From an uncultured Cytophagales bacterium (GTDB lineage: Bacteria > Bacteroidota > Bacteroidia > Cytophagales > Cyclobacteriaceae): a DNA stretch of 64,000 nt. The DNA lies in contig CAJXNP010000015.1 of NCBI GenBank assembly GCA_913057175.1, positions 146,121 to 210,120 on the forward strand. Direction: 5' to 3'. The stretch's first letter is position 1, and the number at the start of each line of letters is the position of its first letter. The translations under genes were made by a program, and so were the position numbers. The notes under the pieces were generated by a model that searched no databases, had not been told where the DNA came from, and was given only the letters and a program-made list of their open reading frames with translations. Shown here piece after piece: positions 36,015 through 44,409 of this stretch.

Positions 36015-36755
36015 ATGAAATTACAAAATCATACCATTTTAATTACCGGTGGAAGCACCGGCATCGGACTGGAGTTGGCAAAAGTTCTAACTGAAAAAGG
36101 AAACACTGTACTAATTTGCGGACGTTCGCAAGAAAAACTTATTGAAGCGAAAAAGCAGATTCCTAAGCTTCAAATACTTGCTTGCGACTTGTCAGACAAA
36201 GTTGATAGGGACAAGTTAGTAAAATGGGTCAAAACCGAATTTCCCCAATGCAATATTTTAATTAACAACGCTGGTATCACGCACAATACAAATTTTAAAG
36301 GTGACGATGAAATATTGGTGAAAGCAGAACAGGAAATTCAGCTGAACCTGATGGCGCCGATCGTCCTGACCAAACAACTCCTTCCGGTACTGGAACAAAA
36401 TCCGAACCCCACTATCATCAATGTTACCACCGGCCTGGCTTATGTCCCCAAAGCTGCCTATCCGATCTACAATGCTACAAAAGCTGCACTACATTCCTTT
36501 ACAATGGTTTTGAGGAAGCAATTAGAGCATGATCCAATTGATATCATCGAAGTTCTCATGACAGTTGTCGACACGCCGTTCCACAATGGCCATGCTCCTA
36601 AAAGAGCTATTTCTCCTCAAAAAGCCGTTTGTGAAATGATCCAAAAGCTGGAAAAAGGAAAGAAGGAAATCCGGATCGACAAGGTAGGATTGTTATACAT
36701 GATATCCAGGCTATCACCAAAGTTAGCTTTCAGGATGATTAATAGAGTCGGTTAG
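36015..36755 (+). CDS. Short-chain dehydrogenase/reductase (DltE-like)
   Basis: From ATG 36015 this protein of about 246 residues is a classical SDR oxidoreductase: the cofactor motif TGGSTGIG (about 10-17), NNAGIT, and the active-site YPIYNATKAALHSF with Tyr and Lys in YxxxK. I drop the upstream Met at 35988 because the Rossmann strand starts right after 36015. It resembles the DltE-like/cytoplasmic SDRs of Bacteroidota. The substrate is unknown. It is monocistronic: the next gene starts 88 bp later but is of another class. Confidence 0.9.
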   Translation: MKLQNHTILITGGSTGIGLELAKVLTEKGNTVLICGRSQEKLIEAKKQIPKLQILACDLSDKVDRDKLVKWVKTEFPQCNILINNAGITHNTNFKGDDEILVKAEQEIQLNLMAPIVLTKQLLPVLEQNPNPTIINVTTGLAYVPKAAYPIYNATKAALHSFTMVLRKQLEHDPIDIIEVLMTVVDTPFHNGHAPKRAISPQKAVCEMIQKLEKGKKEIRIDKVGLLYMISRLSPKLAFRMINRVG

Positions 36756-36843
36756 ATAAGATTGGGATCAAACTGCTTTTGATTGAGCGTCAAAATGGTT
36801 AAATTTTATAAGAAATCGATCTTCCAATTTAACCTCCATTCTG

Positions 36844-38121
36844 ATGAAATCACCTGCTGCCATCATTCAAAAATTCACACTGATTCTTCTTGGCATTTTC
36901 TGTTGTTTGAGCTGCCAGGATCCGCTGTCTGAGGAACTTCAAAGCATACAATTCGAGGATGCAAAATCTGAAACTTCTGCCACAACTAATCAAACGGTAA
37001 CATTTGTCGATTCGAACGGAAACCCGGTAAGCGCTCAATGTGTAGAAACCACTTTTCCCGGAGGAGAAATCTATTACATCTGTGTGCCGGAAAACTGGAA
37101 TGGCGATCTCGTGGTCTATGCACACGGATACGTTTCCATTTTTGAACCACTAAGCCTTCCTGGTGAAATCGACGATATATTACCAGCTGTGGTGAGCCAG
37201 GGCTATGCTTTTGCGACGACCAGTCTCAAAGTAAATGGTCTGGCCATTCAATCCGGAATAACTGACATCCTCGAATTAAAAGATTACTTTGTGACCAATT
37301 ATTCGGAACCTGAGCTTTCCTACCTGGCAGGAGGTTCTCAGGGTGGCATCATTACAACGCTCTTATTGGAACGCTTTCCCGAAGAATTCGACGGAGGCCT
37401 ATCCCTTTGCGGACCTTGCGGGGATTTTCAAAAACAGCTCAATCACTATGCGGATTTCAGGTTGTTGTTTGAATATTTCTTCCCGGGATTATTCCCACAA
37501 GATATTGAAAATGATTTCAGAAATGTCCCCATGACCATCATTGATAATTGGGAAACAGTTTACGTACCTCAGGTTATTGCCACGTTGTCTGCTAATCCTG
37601 CCAAGGTTCAAAAACTATTAAAAATTGGAAAGGTCCCTATTGACAAACTTAATCCAGCCAATCTGGAAAACAGCATTGGAGAAGCAATCATCAGTACTTT
37701 ATGGTATTACTTTTTCACATTGGAAAATTCAATAGACATACTTGATGGGCTGGCGTATGACAACACGAATAAAGTTTATATCGGAACCGGAAGCTTTTGG
37801 GATGACTTAAAAATCAACAAAAAAATTATCAGGGTTTCTGGAGATCCCGTTGCCTTCCAAAATGTTCAAAATGATTATGAGACATCCGGGATCATGGATG
37901 TTCCCCTTGTCATGATGCACACCACGCTGGATCCGATACAATTGTTCTGGCATCAGCAGCTTTACACGTTGAAAGCTTTATCGAAACATCGCCTGATCAA
38001 TGTAAGGCCAATTAAGGTAGAAAGATTTGGTCATTGTACATTTACAGACGAGGAATTGCTGGACGCCTTCACCAGGCTTGTTATAATGGTTGAGATCCGA
38101 AACTTACTGTCATCCAATTAA
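36844..38121 (+). CDS. Alpha/beta hydrolase lipoprotein
   Basis: This 425-residue protein begins with a lipoprotein signal (LILLGIFCCLSCQDP, lipobox LSC) and carries an alpha/beta-hydrolase fold: GDLVVYAHGYVS (oxyanion strand), GGSQGG nucleophile elbow (Ser at about 164 in LAGGSQGGIITTLLLERFP), a likely acid in MMHTTLDPI and catalytic His in FGHCTF. A helical cap of about 150 residues follows the nucleophile. Such enzymes are esterases or peptidases; the substrate is unknown. It is probably anchored at the outer membrane. It stands alone, ahead of the TfoX-like and OsmC genes. Confidence 0.85.
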   Translation: MKSPAAIIQKFTLILLGIFCCLSCQDPLSEELQSIQFEDAKSETSATTNQTVTFVDSNGNPVSAQCVETTFPGGEIYYICVPENWNGDLVVYAHGYVSIFEPLSLPGEIDDILPAVVSQGYAFATTSLKVNGLAIQSGITDILELKDYFVTNYSEPELSYLAGGSQGGIITTLLLERFPEEFDGGLSLCGPCGDFQKQLNHYADFRLLFEYFFPGLFPQDIENDFRNVPMTIIDNWETVYVPQVIATLSANPAKVQKLLKIGKVPIDKLNPANLENSIGEAIISTLWYYFFTLENSIDILDGLAYDNTNKVYIGTGSFWDDLKINKKIIRVSGDPVAFQNVQNDYETSGIMDVPLVMMHTTLDPIQLFWHQQLYTLKALSKHRLINVRPIKVERFGHCTFTDEELLDAFTRLVIMVEIRNLLSSN

Positions 38122-38147
38122 ATGATGTATATTTATTTTAGTCAATA

Positions 38148-38492
38148 ATGCCAACAGAAGAATACTTGCCGGATAGAATCAGGCTGATCCTATCCGGTAA
38201 AAAAATAGTTTGGAAAGAAATAAAAATGTTTGGTGGACATTGCTTCATGGTCGATGATAAAATGTGTCTGGGAACTTACAAAGGAGGATTAATGGCGCGG
38301 GTTGGCCCGGAAGAATTACCCAATTTAGAAAACCGGAATGGCGCCGAACAAATGATCCATGGAGGACGACCGATGAAAGGATATCTGTTTATAGAACCCA
38401 AAGGATATGATAATGACAGTGATCTGGAATTCTGGATCGATAAGTGCCTGAATTTTAATCCGAAAGCCCAAGCAAGTAAAAAGAAAAAATAG
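38148..38492 (+). CDS. TfoX N-terminal-domain protein
   Basis: This 114-residue cytoplasmic protein matches the TfoX/Sxy N-terminal domain: VWKEIKMFGGHCFMVDDKMC, LGTYKGGLMARVGPEE, HGGRPMKGYLFIEP. It lacks the C-terminal domain of the competence regulator, as is usual in Bacteroidota, so no competence role can be inferred. It has a Lys-rich tail (SKKKK). It is 7 bp upstream of the OsmC gene, so the pair is an operon. Confidence 0.9.
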   Translation: MPTEEYLPDRIRLILSGKKIVWKEIKMFGGHCFMVDDKMCLGTYKGGLMARVGPEELPNLENRNGAEQMIHGGRPMKGYLFIEPKGYDNDSDLEFWIDKCLNFNPKAQASKKKK

Positions 38493-38499
38493 TCAAAAT

Positions 38500-38898
38500 A
38501 TGATCATATCCGCAAAAGTCACGAACAGCTATCAAAAACATAGCGTCACTGTAAAAACAAACGACAACAAACAGACCCTTTCCATTCCCGGCAAGAAGGA
38601 AGGATTGGGTTCTGCCATCAATGGCGGCGAACTTCTTTTCCTTGCTCTTGCAACCTGCTTCTGCAATGACATTTATCGTGAAGCCAAAAAGAAAGGAATA
38701 AACATCACCAAAGTAGAGGTCGAAGCTTCGGGGGAATTTTCATCGGAAGGTGAGCCAGGACACAGCATTACTTACCAGGCAAAAGTAGAGGGAGACGCTT
38801 CAAAAGTAGAAATCGATGAATTGATCCGTCACACAGACAAAGTCTCGGAGATCCAAAATACGCTACGCAAAGGGGTACCGGTCAAGCTCGCCCATTGA
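38500..38898 (+). CDS. OsmC-like protein lacking the second cysteine
   Basis: This 132-residue protein fits the OsmC/Ohr fold (thiol peroxidases): the LFLALATCFCNDIYREAKKK helix with cysteines at about 47 and 49, then KVEVEASGEFSSEGEPGHSI and the final helix SEIQNTLRKGVPV. In active OsmC the second catalytic Cys lies in a C-P-x-x-N-T-L segment; here it reads VSEIQNTL, so that Cys is Ser. The first helix keeps Cys. It may be a redox protein of altered chemistry or a binding protein. Co-transcribed with the TfoX-like gene. Confidence 0.85.
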   Translation: MIISAKVTNSYQKHSVTVKTNDNKQTLSIPGKKEGLGSAINGGELLFLALATCFCNDIYREAKKKGINITKVEVEASGEFSSEGEPGHSITYQAKVEGDASKVEIDELIRHTDKVSEIQNTLRKGVPVKLAH

Positions 38899-39020
38899 AC
38901 CGTATTGGCCACTTATGTTACAATAGTATTCTTATTTGATACATGCGTTCAAAGGTTTTCATACCGGGTGGGTTACTTTTAGTGTAAATCTAAACTAATG
39001 GTAACCAAACCCATAAAATC

Positions 39021-39911
39021 ATGAAAACTAAAAATGCCTTTTCGCTTATTCTGCTTTTCTTGTTTGCTATTTCGTTAACCCTTTTCTCCGGATGTGGGGA
39101 AAATGGCGAGGATGATCCCAATCCTCCGACCAATAACAATAATGATGACGATGATGATGACAATAACAACGACGACGATGATGATGACGATGACGATGAC
39201 AATGATTCACCATATGTAGTCTCAATTACCAGTCTTGATCCTGAATCAACGGAGGAAATCTCGAGCATGCAACCTATTTTTATTGAATTTGACTATGATA
39301 TTCAAATAGGTGAAAAAGCTAAAATTTATGCAACTCCATATTTTGAAGGAACAAGACTATCCGATTTTTTTACATATAATTCACCGATCTATGAGGGAGA
39401 TGGAGGCACAAGCACAGCACTTTTTTTGTACGCGAACGAAGAAACCAAAATAGACCAGATAGGGATGCTCATTCGGGATCAGTTTGATTTCGCCGATATC
39501 GAAACTATTTATTTTGACGTAGACTACACAGTTGTCAAAGGCAACGACAATGATATCTTTTTACTCAGCACCTATCCAACATCACCAGGAACCCTTCCAA
39601 CTGAGGAATTTGGTCTACCTGTTTCTGTTAGCTATAAACTTACAGGCGTAACCGAGTATTTGGACATGTATGCAGATCTTTATTTTGAAGGGGAGGAATT
39701 GCCGCATGTTGCCGGGTGGCTTGCACCGAGTCCTATCGACCCGGCCGACGGCCCGGATGTTTTTGGGACAAAATCAATAACCATTAATTCAGATCCATCT
39801 GAAGCTTACCAGATTGATCAAATCAGGGTCTACTTTGTTGCAGATGATGATTTTGATAATGTCTTTTTCGAAAAGTTTTTTGATGTGGAATTCACATGGA
39901 ATCCTGATTAA
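39021..39911 (+). CDS. Lipoprotein with Asp/Asn-repeat linker
   Basis: This 296-residue protein has a lipobox (LFSGC, Cys about residue 25) and then an extreme low-complexity linker of about 30 Asp/Asn residues (about 38-62), encoded by GATGAC/AAC repeats. The remaining 230 residues are beta-rich with repeated Ig-like segments (VVSITSLDPESTEEISSMQP; FFTYNSPIYEGDGGTSTALF; YFVADDDFDNVFFEKFF) and no enzymatic motif. The acidic linker is likely a flexible spacer projecting the domain from the membrane. The repeat may be prone to slippage. Function unknown. Confidence 0.8.
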   Translation: MKTKNAFSLILLFLFAISLTLFSGCGENGEDDPNPPTNNNNDDDDDDNNNDDDDDDDDDDNDSPYVVSITSLDPESTEEISSMQPIFIEFDYDIQIGEKAKIYATPYFEGTRLSDFFTYNSPIYEGDGGTSTALFLYANEETKIDQIGMLIRDQFDFADIETIYFDVDYTVVKGNDNDIFLLSTYPTSPGTLPTEEFGLPVSVSYKLTGVTEYLDMYADLYFEGEELPHVAGWLAPSPIDPADGPDVFGTKSITINSDPSEAYQIDQIRVYFVADDDFDNVFFEKFFDVEFTWNPD

Positions 39912-39974
39912 TGCAATCCACTTCAATTAGAGATGTTATTCGCTTGACAGACCAATAAATTCCCCATATTTGCC

Positions 39975-40889
39975 ATGATGAAACTTTCCTTAATCGTCAT
40001 GGCAGCGGGAATGGCCTCCCGGTATGGAAGTCTGAAACAGGTAGAATCGTTCGGCCCATCTGGCGAAACGCTGATGGAATATTCTATCTACAATGCCATT
40101 CGCGCAGGATTTGATAAGGTTGTATTTATCGTAAGGAATAAAATGCTGGCCAATTTCAAAGATCAATTCGGATCAAAAATTTCGGATATGGTTGAGGTCG
40201 GTTTTGCCAGCCAGGAATTGGATAATCTTCCTGAAGGATTTACGACTCCTACCAATAGAACCAAACCCTGGGGAACGGGACATGCCGTACTGGTAGCAGA
40301 AAAAAATATCGATGGCCCTTTTGCAGTGATCAATGCAGATGATTTTTATGGTCCCGAATCTTTTCACCTGATGGCTACTGAGTTAAAAAAGCTAAATAAA
40401 AATCATCATGGAGCTTGTGTGGTTGGCTATCAGCTGAAGAACACACTTTCGGAATACGGATCTGTCTCAAGAGCTGTTTGTGAATTGTCAAATGGCCAAT
40501 TTCTTGAAAAACTAACGGAGAGGACGAAAATTCAACGAGAATCAGATGGGAATATTTATGCTTCAGAAAATCGTAGAAAAATTCTCCTCTCGGGAAATGA
40601 GCTTGTTTCCATGAACTTATTAGGCTTCACCCATCCATTTTTTCAAATTCTAAATGAAGGATTCACCCAATTTCTCTCATCCAAACCAGACAACTCCTCC
40701 GAATACTATCTCCCTGATGCCATCACAAAACTGATCATTGATCATCAGGGCAAAGTACCAGTTGTGGAAACAGGTGAGAAGACCTTTGGAGTGACATATA
40801 AAGACGATAAAGAACAAGCCTTACAGGAAATCCAAAAACTGGTGAAAAACGGAACCTATCCGTCAAACCTCTGGAAACAGGAAAGTTGA
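39975..40889 (+). CDS. Sugar-phosphate nucleotidyltransferase
   Basis: This 304-residue cytoplasmic enzyme has the nucleotidyltransferase signature (VMAAGMASRYGSLKQVES) and the metal-binding VINADDFYG. It should convert a sugar 1-phosphate and a nucleotide triphosphate into a nucleotide sugar; UTP or another NTP is not decided by sequence. It is followed at 45 bp by a NahK-like kinase and then by a GH109-like enzyme. That order suggests it makes UDP-GalNAc or UDP-GlcNAc from the kinase product. The usual C-terminal extension of GlmU is absent. Confidence 0.85.
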   Translation: MMKLSLIVMAAGMASRYGSLKQVESFGPSGETLMEYSIYNAIRAGFDKVVFIVRNKMLANFKDQFGSKISDMVEVGFASQELDNLPEGFTTPTNRTKPWGTGHAVLVAEKNIDGPFAVINADDFYGPESFHLMATELKKLNKNHHGACVVGYQLKNTLSEYGSVSRAVCELSNGQFLEKLTERTKIQRESDGNIYASENRRKILLSGNELVSMNLLGFTHPFFQILNEGFTQFLSSKPDNSSEYYLPDAITKLIIDHQGKVPVVETGEKTFGVTYKDDKEQALQEIQKLVKNGTYPSNLWKQES

Positions 40890-40934
40890 ATTCGAATTAT
40901 TCTTATCTTCCATCAAAATCAAGCAGGAAAATTC

Positions 40935-42014
40935 ATGGATTTAACAAGCATCGTTTACCAATTTCAATTCACAGGCGAAATCGATCAAATTGTACCATTT
41001 GGGAGCGGTCATATTCATGATACTTACCTGGTAAAAAATCAATTCGCAGATCAACCTGACTACATCCTTCAAAAAATAAATCATCATGTGTTTAAAAATG
41101 TAGAGGGCATGATGTCCAATATGGAAAGAATAACCCAACAACTACAAACCAAGTCAGGTGCTTCTCAATTATCAAATATCTATTTAATCAAAACCCTTCA
41201 AGGCAGGTCTTATATAAGTAGCGAAAATGGCTTCTGGCGAATGATGAATTTCATTCCCGGAAGCAAAACCTACGATACTGCTCCCAATACAGCAATTGCT
41301 TATGAAGGGGCAAAAAAATTTGGTGAATTTATATCTGATCTATCCGACCTTGATCCAAACACCCTGGTGGAAACCATTCCTGATTTTCACAATGTCAGGA
41401 AAAGATTCGATCAATTTTTAGCGGCATTAAAAGAGGATCCGGTAAACCGGGCTGTTCATGCACAACCGGAAATCACCTATGTCAAATTACAAATAGAAAA
41501 GGTTCTGGTTATACAAAATCTTAAAGAAAAAGGGCTGATCCCTTTGAGAATTACGCATAATGATACCAAAATCAATAATGTGCTGTTTAATTCAAATGAC
41601 AAAGGACTTTGTGTGGTGGATCTTGATACGGTCATGCCCGGAGTAATCCATTTTGATTTTGGGGATGGTATCAGGGCATGCGCCAATACGGGAAAAGAAG
41701 ATGATGAAAACCTGAAAAACGTAAGTTTGGATCTCGCTATGTTCGAAGCTTTTAGTTCGGGCTTCCTGGAATCAACAGCGCACCTTTTAACCGACGAAGA
41801 AAAAAACACCCTTGTCCATTCAGTGGTTTTATTTCCATTTTTAATGGGATTGCGGTTCCTGACTGATTATATTTCTGCTGATGTTTATTACAAAACCGAG
41901 TATGAAGATCACAATCTTATCCGGGCAAAAGCACAGTTGAAACTGGCGATGGATGCCAAAGAAAAACTGAATGAAATGGATCAGGTAATTAAGAAAATAT
42001 TGAATTCTCTTTAA
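40935..42014 (+). CDS. NahK-like N-acetylhexosamine 1-kinase
   Basis: This 359-residue protein has a phosphotransferase (APH-type kinase) fold. Segment order matches Bifidobacterium NahK, an anomeric kinase for GlcNAc/GalNAc: GSGHIHDTYLV, DYILQKINHHVFKNV, ITHNDTKINNVLF (catalytic Asp and Asn), VVDLDTVMPGVIHFDFGDGI and RFLTDYISADVYYKTEYEDH. It should phosphorylate an N-acetylhexosamine at C1. It lies between a nucleotidyltransferase gene and a GH109-like gene with 45 and 6 bp gaps, giving a coherent salvage operon. Substrate specificity is inferred from the family. Confidence 0.85.
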   Translation: MDLTSIVYQFQFTGEIDQIVPFGSGHIHDTYLVKNQFADQPDYILQKINHHVFKNVEGMMSNMERITQQLQTKSGASQLSNIYLIKTLQGRSYISSENGFWRMMNFIPGSKTYDTAPNTAIAYEGAKKFGEFISDLSDLDPNTLVETIPDFHNVRKRFDQFLAALKEDPVNRAVHAQPEITYVKLQIEKVLVIQNLKEKGLIPLRITHNDTKINNVLFNSNDKGLCVVDLDTVMPGVIHFDFGDGIRACANTGKEDDENLKNVSLDLAMFEAFSSGFLESTAHLLTDEEKNTLVHSVVLFPFLMGLRFLTDYISADVYYKTEYEDHNLIRAKAQLKLAMDAKEKLNEMDQVIKKILNSL

Positions 42015-42020
42015 CTAACT

Positions 42021-43352
42021 ATGGAAACAAACCGCAGAAATTTTATCAAAAGTTCAGCCACTCTTGCAATCGGAGCTACTCTGTTTGCACCAAACATTGT
42101 AAAAGGGCAGGATGACAGAAAGGCAAGAATGGCCTTTATCGGACTTGGAGGCAGAGGAAGGTGGCATCTAAAATTATGTCTTGACAGAAGTGACGTAGAT
42201 GTAAAGGCCATTTGTGACATTGATCCCGAAGCCATTCAGGAATCCAACAAAATGCTGTCGGATGCAGGATATAAAAATATACCGGTGTACCAGGAAGATG
42301 AGCATGCTTATCTCAAACTACTAGAGCAGGGCGATATCGATGGAGTGATCATAGCTACACCCTGGATCTGGCATACCCGTATGGCTTGTGCCGCCATGCG
42401 AGCAGGAATTTATGCCGGTGTCGAAGTTTCTGCCGCCAATACGCTTGAGGAATGCTGGGACCTGGTGAATACCTATGAAGAAACCGGCGTTCCGTGCATG
42501 ATCCTCGAAAATGTCAACTACAGAAGGGATGTAATGGCCATTATGAACATGGTCAGACAAAACATCTTTGGTGAATTGGTCCACCTTGAATGCGGATATC
42601 AGCATGACCTCAGAAACATCAAATTTCAACCTGGCGTTGAATTTGGTCCAAATAGCAAAGGCGAGGCGAGATGGCGGACTTATCATTCCATTCACAGAAA
42701 CGGAGACGTATACCCTACCCATGGCCTTGGACCTGTGGCAGCCATGACAAATATTAATTATGGCAACAGGATGCTTTACCTTACTTCCACCGCTACCAAG
42801 TCAAAGGGATTGCATGATTATATTGTAAAAAACGGTGGAGAGGATCATCCGAATGCAGATATTGAATTCAAGTTAGGTGATGTCGTCACAACTGTTATCA
42901 AGACGGCAAACGATGAAACAATCACCATTCAGCATGATACAAATCTGCCCCGCCCCTACTCTCTTGGATTCCGGGTTCAGGGCACGAATGGAATATGGAT
43001 GGATGTGAATAAATCCATTTACATCGAAGGTCAAAGTCCCGCTCACCAATGGGAAGATGCTGCGTCATGGCTCGAAAAATATGATCATCCCCTATGGAAA
43101 AAGTATGCACATCTTGCGGAAGGAAGTGGTCATGGCGGCATGGATTTCTTTGTTGTGCATGCTTTTGTGGAATCTGTCAAAAGAAAAGTGAATACACCAC
43201 TGGATGCTTATGATGCAGCGGCCTGGAGTTCCATTACCCCTCTGTCGGAGGACTCGATAGCTCGGGGAAGTCAGCCTGTGGAGATCCCGGATTTCACACG
43301 AGGTTTGTGGATGAAAAGAACTCCGAAGTTTGCGTTGAATGATGAGTATTGA
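42021..43352 (+). CDS. GH109-like glycosidase, Gfo/Idh fold, Tat-exported
   Basis: This 443-residue protein has a Tat leader (METNRRNFIKSSATLAIGAT) and a Rossmann domain (RMAFIGLGGRGRWHLKL). Its segments agree with GH109, a retaining NAD-dependent alpha-N-acetylgalactosaminidase: GVEVSAANTLEECWDLV, CMILENVNYRRDVMAIMNM, GDVYPTHGLGPVAAMTNINY, TIQHDTNLPRPYSLGFRVQG and GHGGMDFFVVHAF. It could release GalNAc in the periplasm. It is third in the cassette with the kinase and nucleotidyltransferase (6 bp gap). GH109 itself is narrowly characterised, so activity on another alpha-glycoside is possible. Confidence 0.85.
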   Translation: METNRRNFIKSSATLAIGATLFAPNIVKGQDDRKARMAFIGLGGRGRWHLKLCLDRSDVDVKAICDIDPEAIQESNKMLSDAGYKNIPVYQEDEHAYLKLLEQGDIDGVIIATPWIWHTRMACAAMRAGIYAGVEVSAANTLEECWDLVNTYEETGVPCMILENVNYRRDVMAIMNMVRQNIFGELVHLECGYQHDLRNIKFQPGVEFGPNSKGEARWRTYHSIHRNGDVYPTHGLGPVAAMTNINYGNRMLYLTSTATKSKGLHDYIVKNGGEDHPNADIEFKLGDVVTTVIKTANDETITIQHDTNLPRPYSLGFRVQGTNGIWMDVNKSIYIEGQSPAHQWEDAASWLEKYDHPLWKKYAHLAEGSGHGGMDFFVVHAFVESVKRKVNTPLDAYDAAAWSSITPLSEDSIARGSQPVEIPDFTRGLWMKRTPKFALNDEY

Positions 43353-43432
43353 GTGGGGAGTGGGAAGTTGGAAGTGGGAAGTCGGAAGACCGAAGCCGGA
43401 AGATCATACAAGCGACTCATTTAACTCAATTA

Positions 43433-43684
43433 ACCCAATTAACCAATTAACCAATTAACCAATTAACCAATTAACCAATTAACCAATTAACCAATTAACT
43501 CAATTAACCAATTAACTCAATCAACCAATCAACTCAATAACTAACTAACCAGCAACAAGAAACCAGTAACTCAATCAACCAATTAACTTAATCAACCACT
43601 TAACCCAATCAACCAATTAACCCAATCAACCAATTAACTCAATCAACTCAATAACTAACTAACCAGCAACAAGAAACCAGTAAC
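43433..43684. repeat. AACCAATT minisatellite with 45-bp direct duplication
   Basis: About eight near-perfect AACCAATT units (43433-43499) lead into degenerate copies. A 45-bp block containing CAACTCAATAACTAACTAAC is duplicated exactly at 43526-43570 and 43640-43684 (114 bp apart). It fills the gap between the GH109 gene and the GNAT gene; no ORF or promoter is evident. Confidence 0.85.
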
Positions 43685-43724
43685 ATTTAATAACTTAATT
43701 AACCAACATTCAACCCGCTACCCA

Positions 43725-44243
43725 ATGCTACTCGACGGTTTCGAATCTGAACGACTAATCTACAAAAAACTCAATGAGGCATTTCTGGAGGACCTCAGGG
43801 AATTTGTGAATGATCCAAAATGCACCAGGTTCATGGCCTTTCCGGATATTCCGGACCAGGCTAAATGGTGGCTGGACAAGCAGTTGAATCGATACAGGGA
43901 AGGAACAGGCGGAATAAATGCATTGATCGAAAAATCGACAGGTAAAATGGTTGGGACAGCAGGTATTGTGAAACAGATTGTTGATGAAAAAGATGAATGG
44001 GAAATCGGATACCATCTGAAATCCAGGTTTTGGGGTAGAGGCTATGCATCAGAAGCTGCCATTTTTTGTAAGACAAAAGCCTTTGAAACGAACTTTACTG
44101 ATTCCATCATTTCCATCATTCACGTTGATAATATTCCGTCTCAAAAAGTAGCTGTCAGAAATGGAATGATAAGGGAAAAACAAACGGTTTATAAAGGCTT
44201 ACCAGTATACATATTCAGAGTACTCAATGAGCAACGCGATTAA
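43725..44243 (+). CDS. GNAT family N-acetyltransferase
   Basis: This 172-residue cytoplasmic protein has the RimJ/RimL-type acetyltransferase pattern: FESERLIYKKLNEAFLEDLR, MVGTAGIVKQI, EIGYHLKSRFWGRGYASEAA (motif A, CoA binding with GRGYA), IISIIHVDNIPSQKVAVRNG and a final strand VYKGLPVYIFRV. It transfers an acetyl group to an amine, the substrate being unknown. The ATG at 43725 follows the minisatellite by 40 bp. The gene stands alone, 166 bp before the acyl-CoA ligase gene. Confidence 0.9.
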   Translation: MLLDGFESERLIYKKLNEAFLEDLREFVNDPKCTRFMAFPDIPDQAKWWLDKQLNRYREGTGGINALIEKSTGKMVGTAGIVKQIVDEKDEWEIGYHLKSRFWGRGYASEAAIFCKTKAFETNFTDSIISIIHVDNIPSQKVAVRNGMIREKQTVYKGLPVYIFRVLNEQRD

Positions 44244-44409
44244 GGAATTACCTGAAATCAACAGATTAACAGCATCGGGAAACCAGCAAGTCATTTATCA
44301 AACATTTTAAACGAAAGAAGTATTTCATTATATTTTTTCTACTTTTCCTTCTTTATTATTTACTTATTTACCAATTTGATAAGTACCGAAAAGTTTTAAT
44401 TATTTTTTG

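Noticed and set aside
43433..43684. CRISPR array
   Set aside because: Units are 8 bp and continuous, with no 20-40 bp unique spacers and no cas genes.
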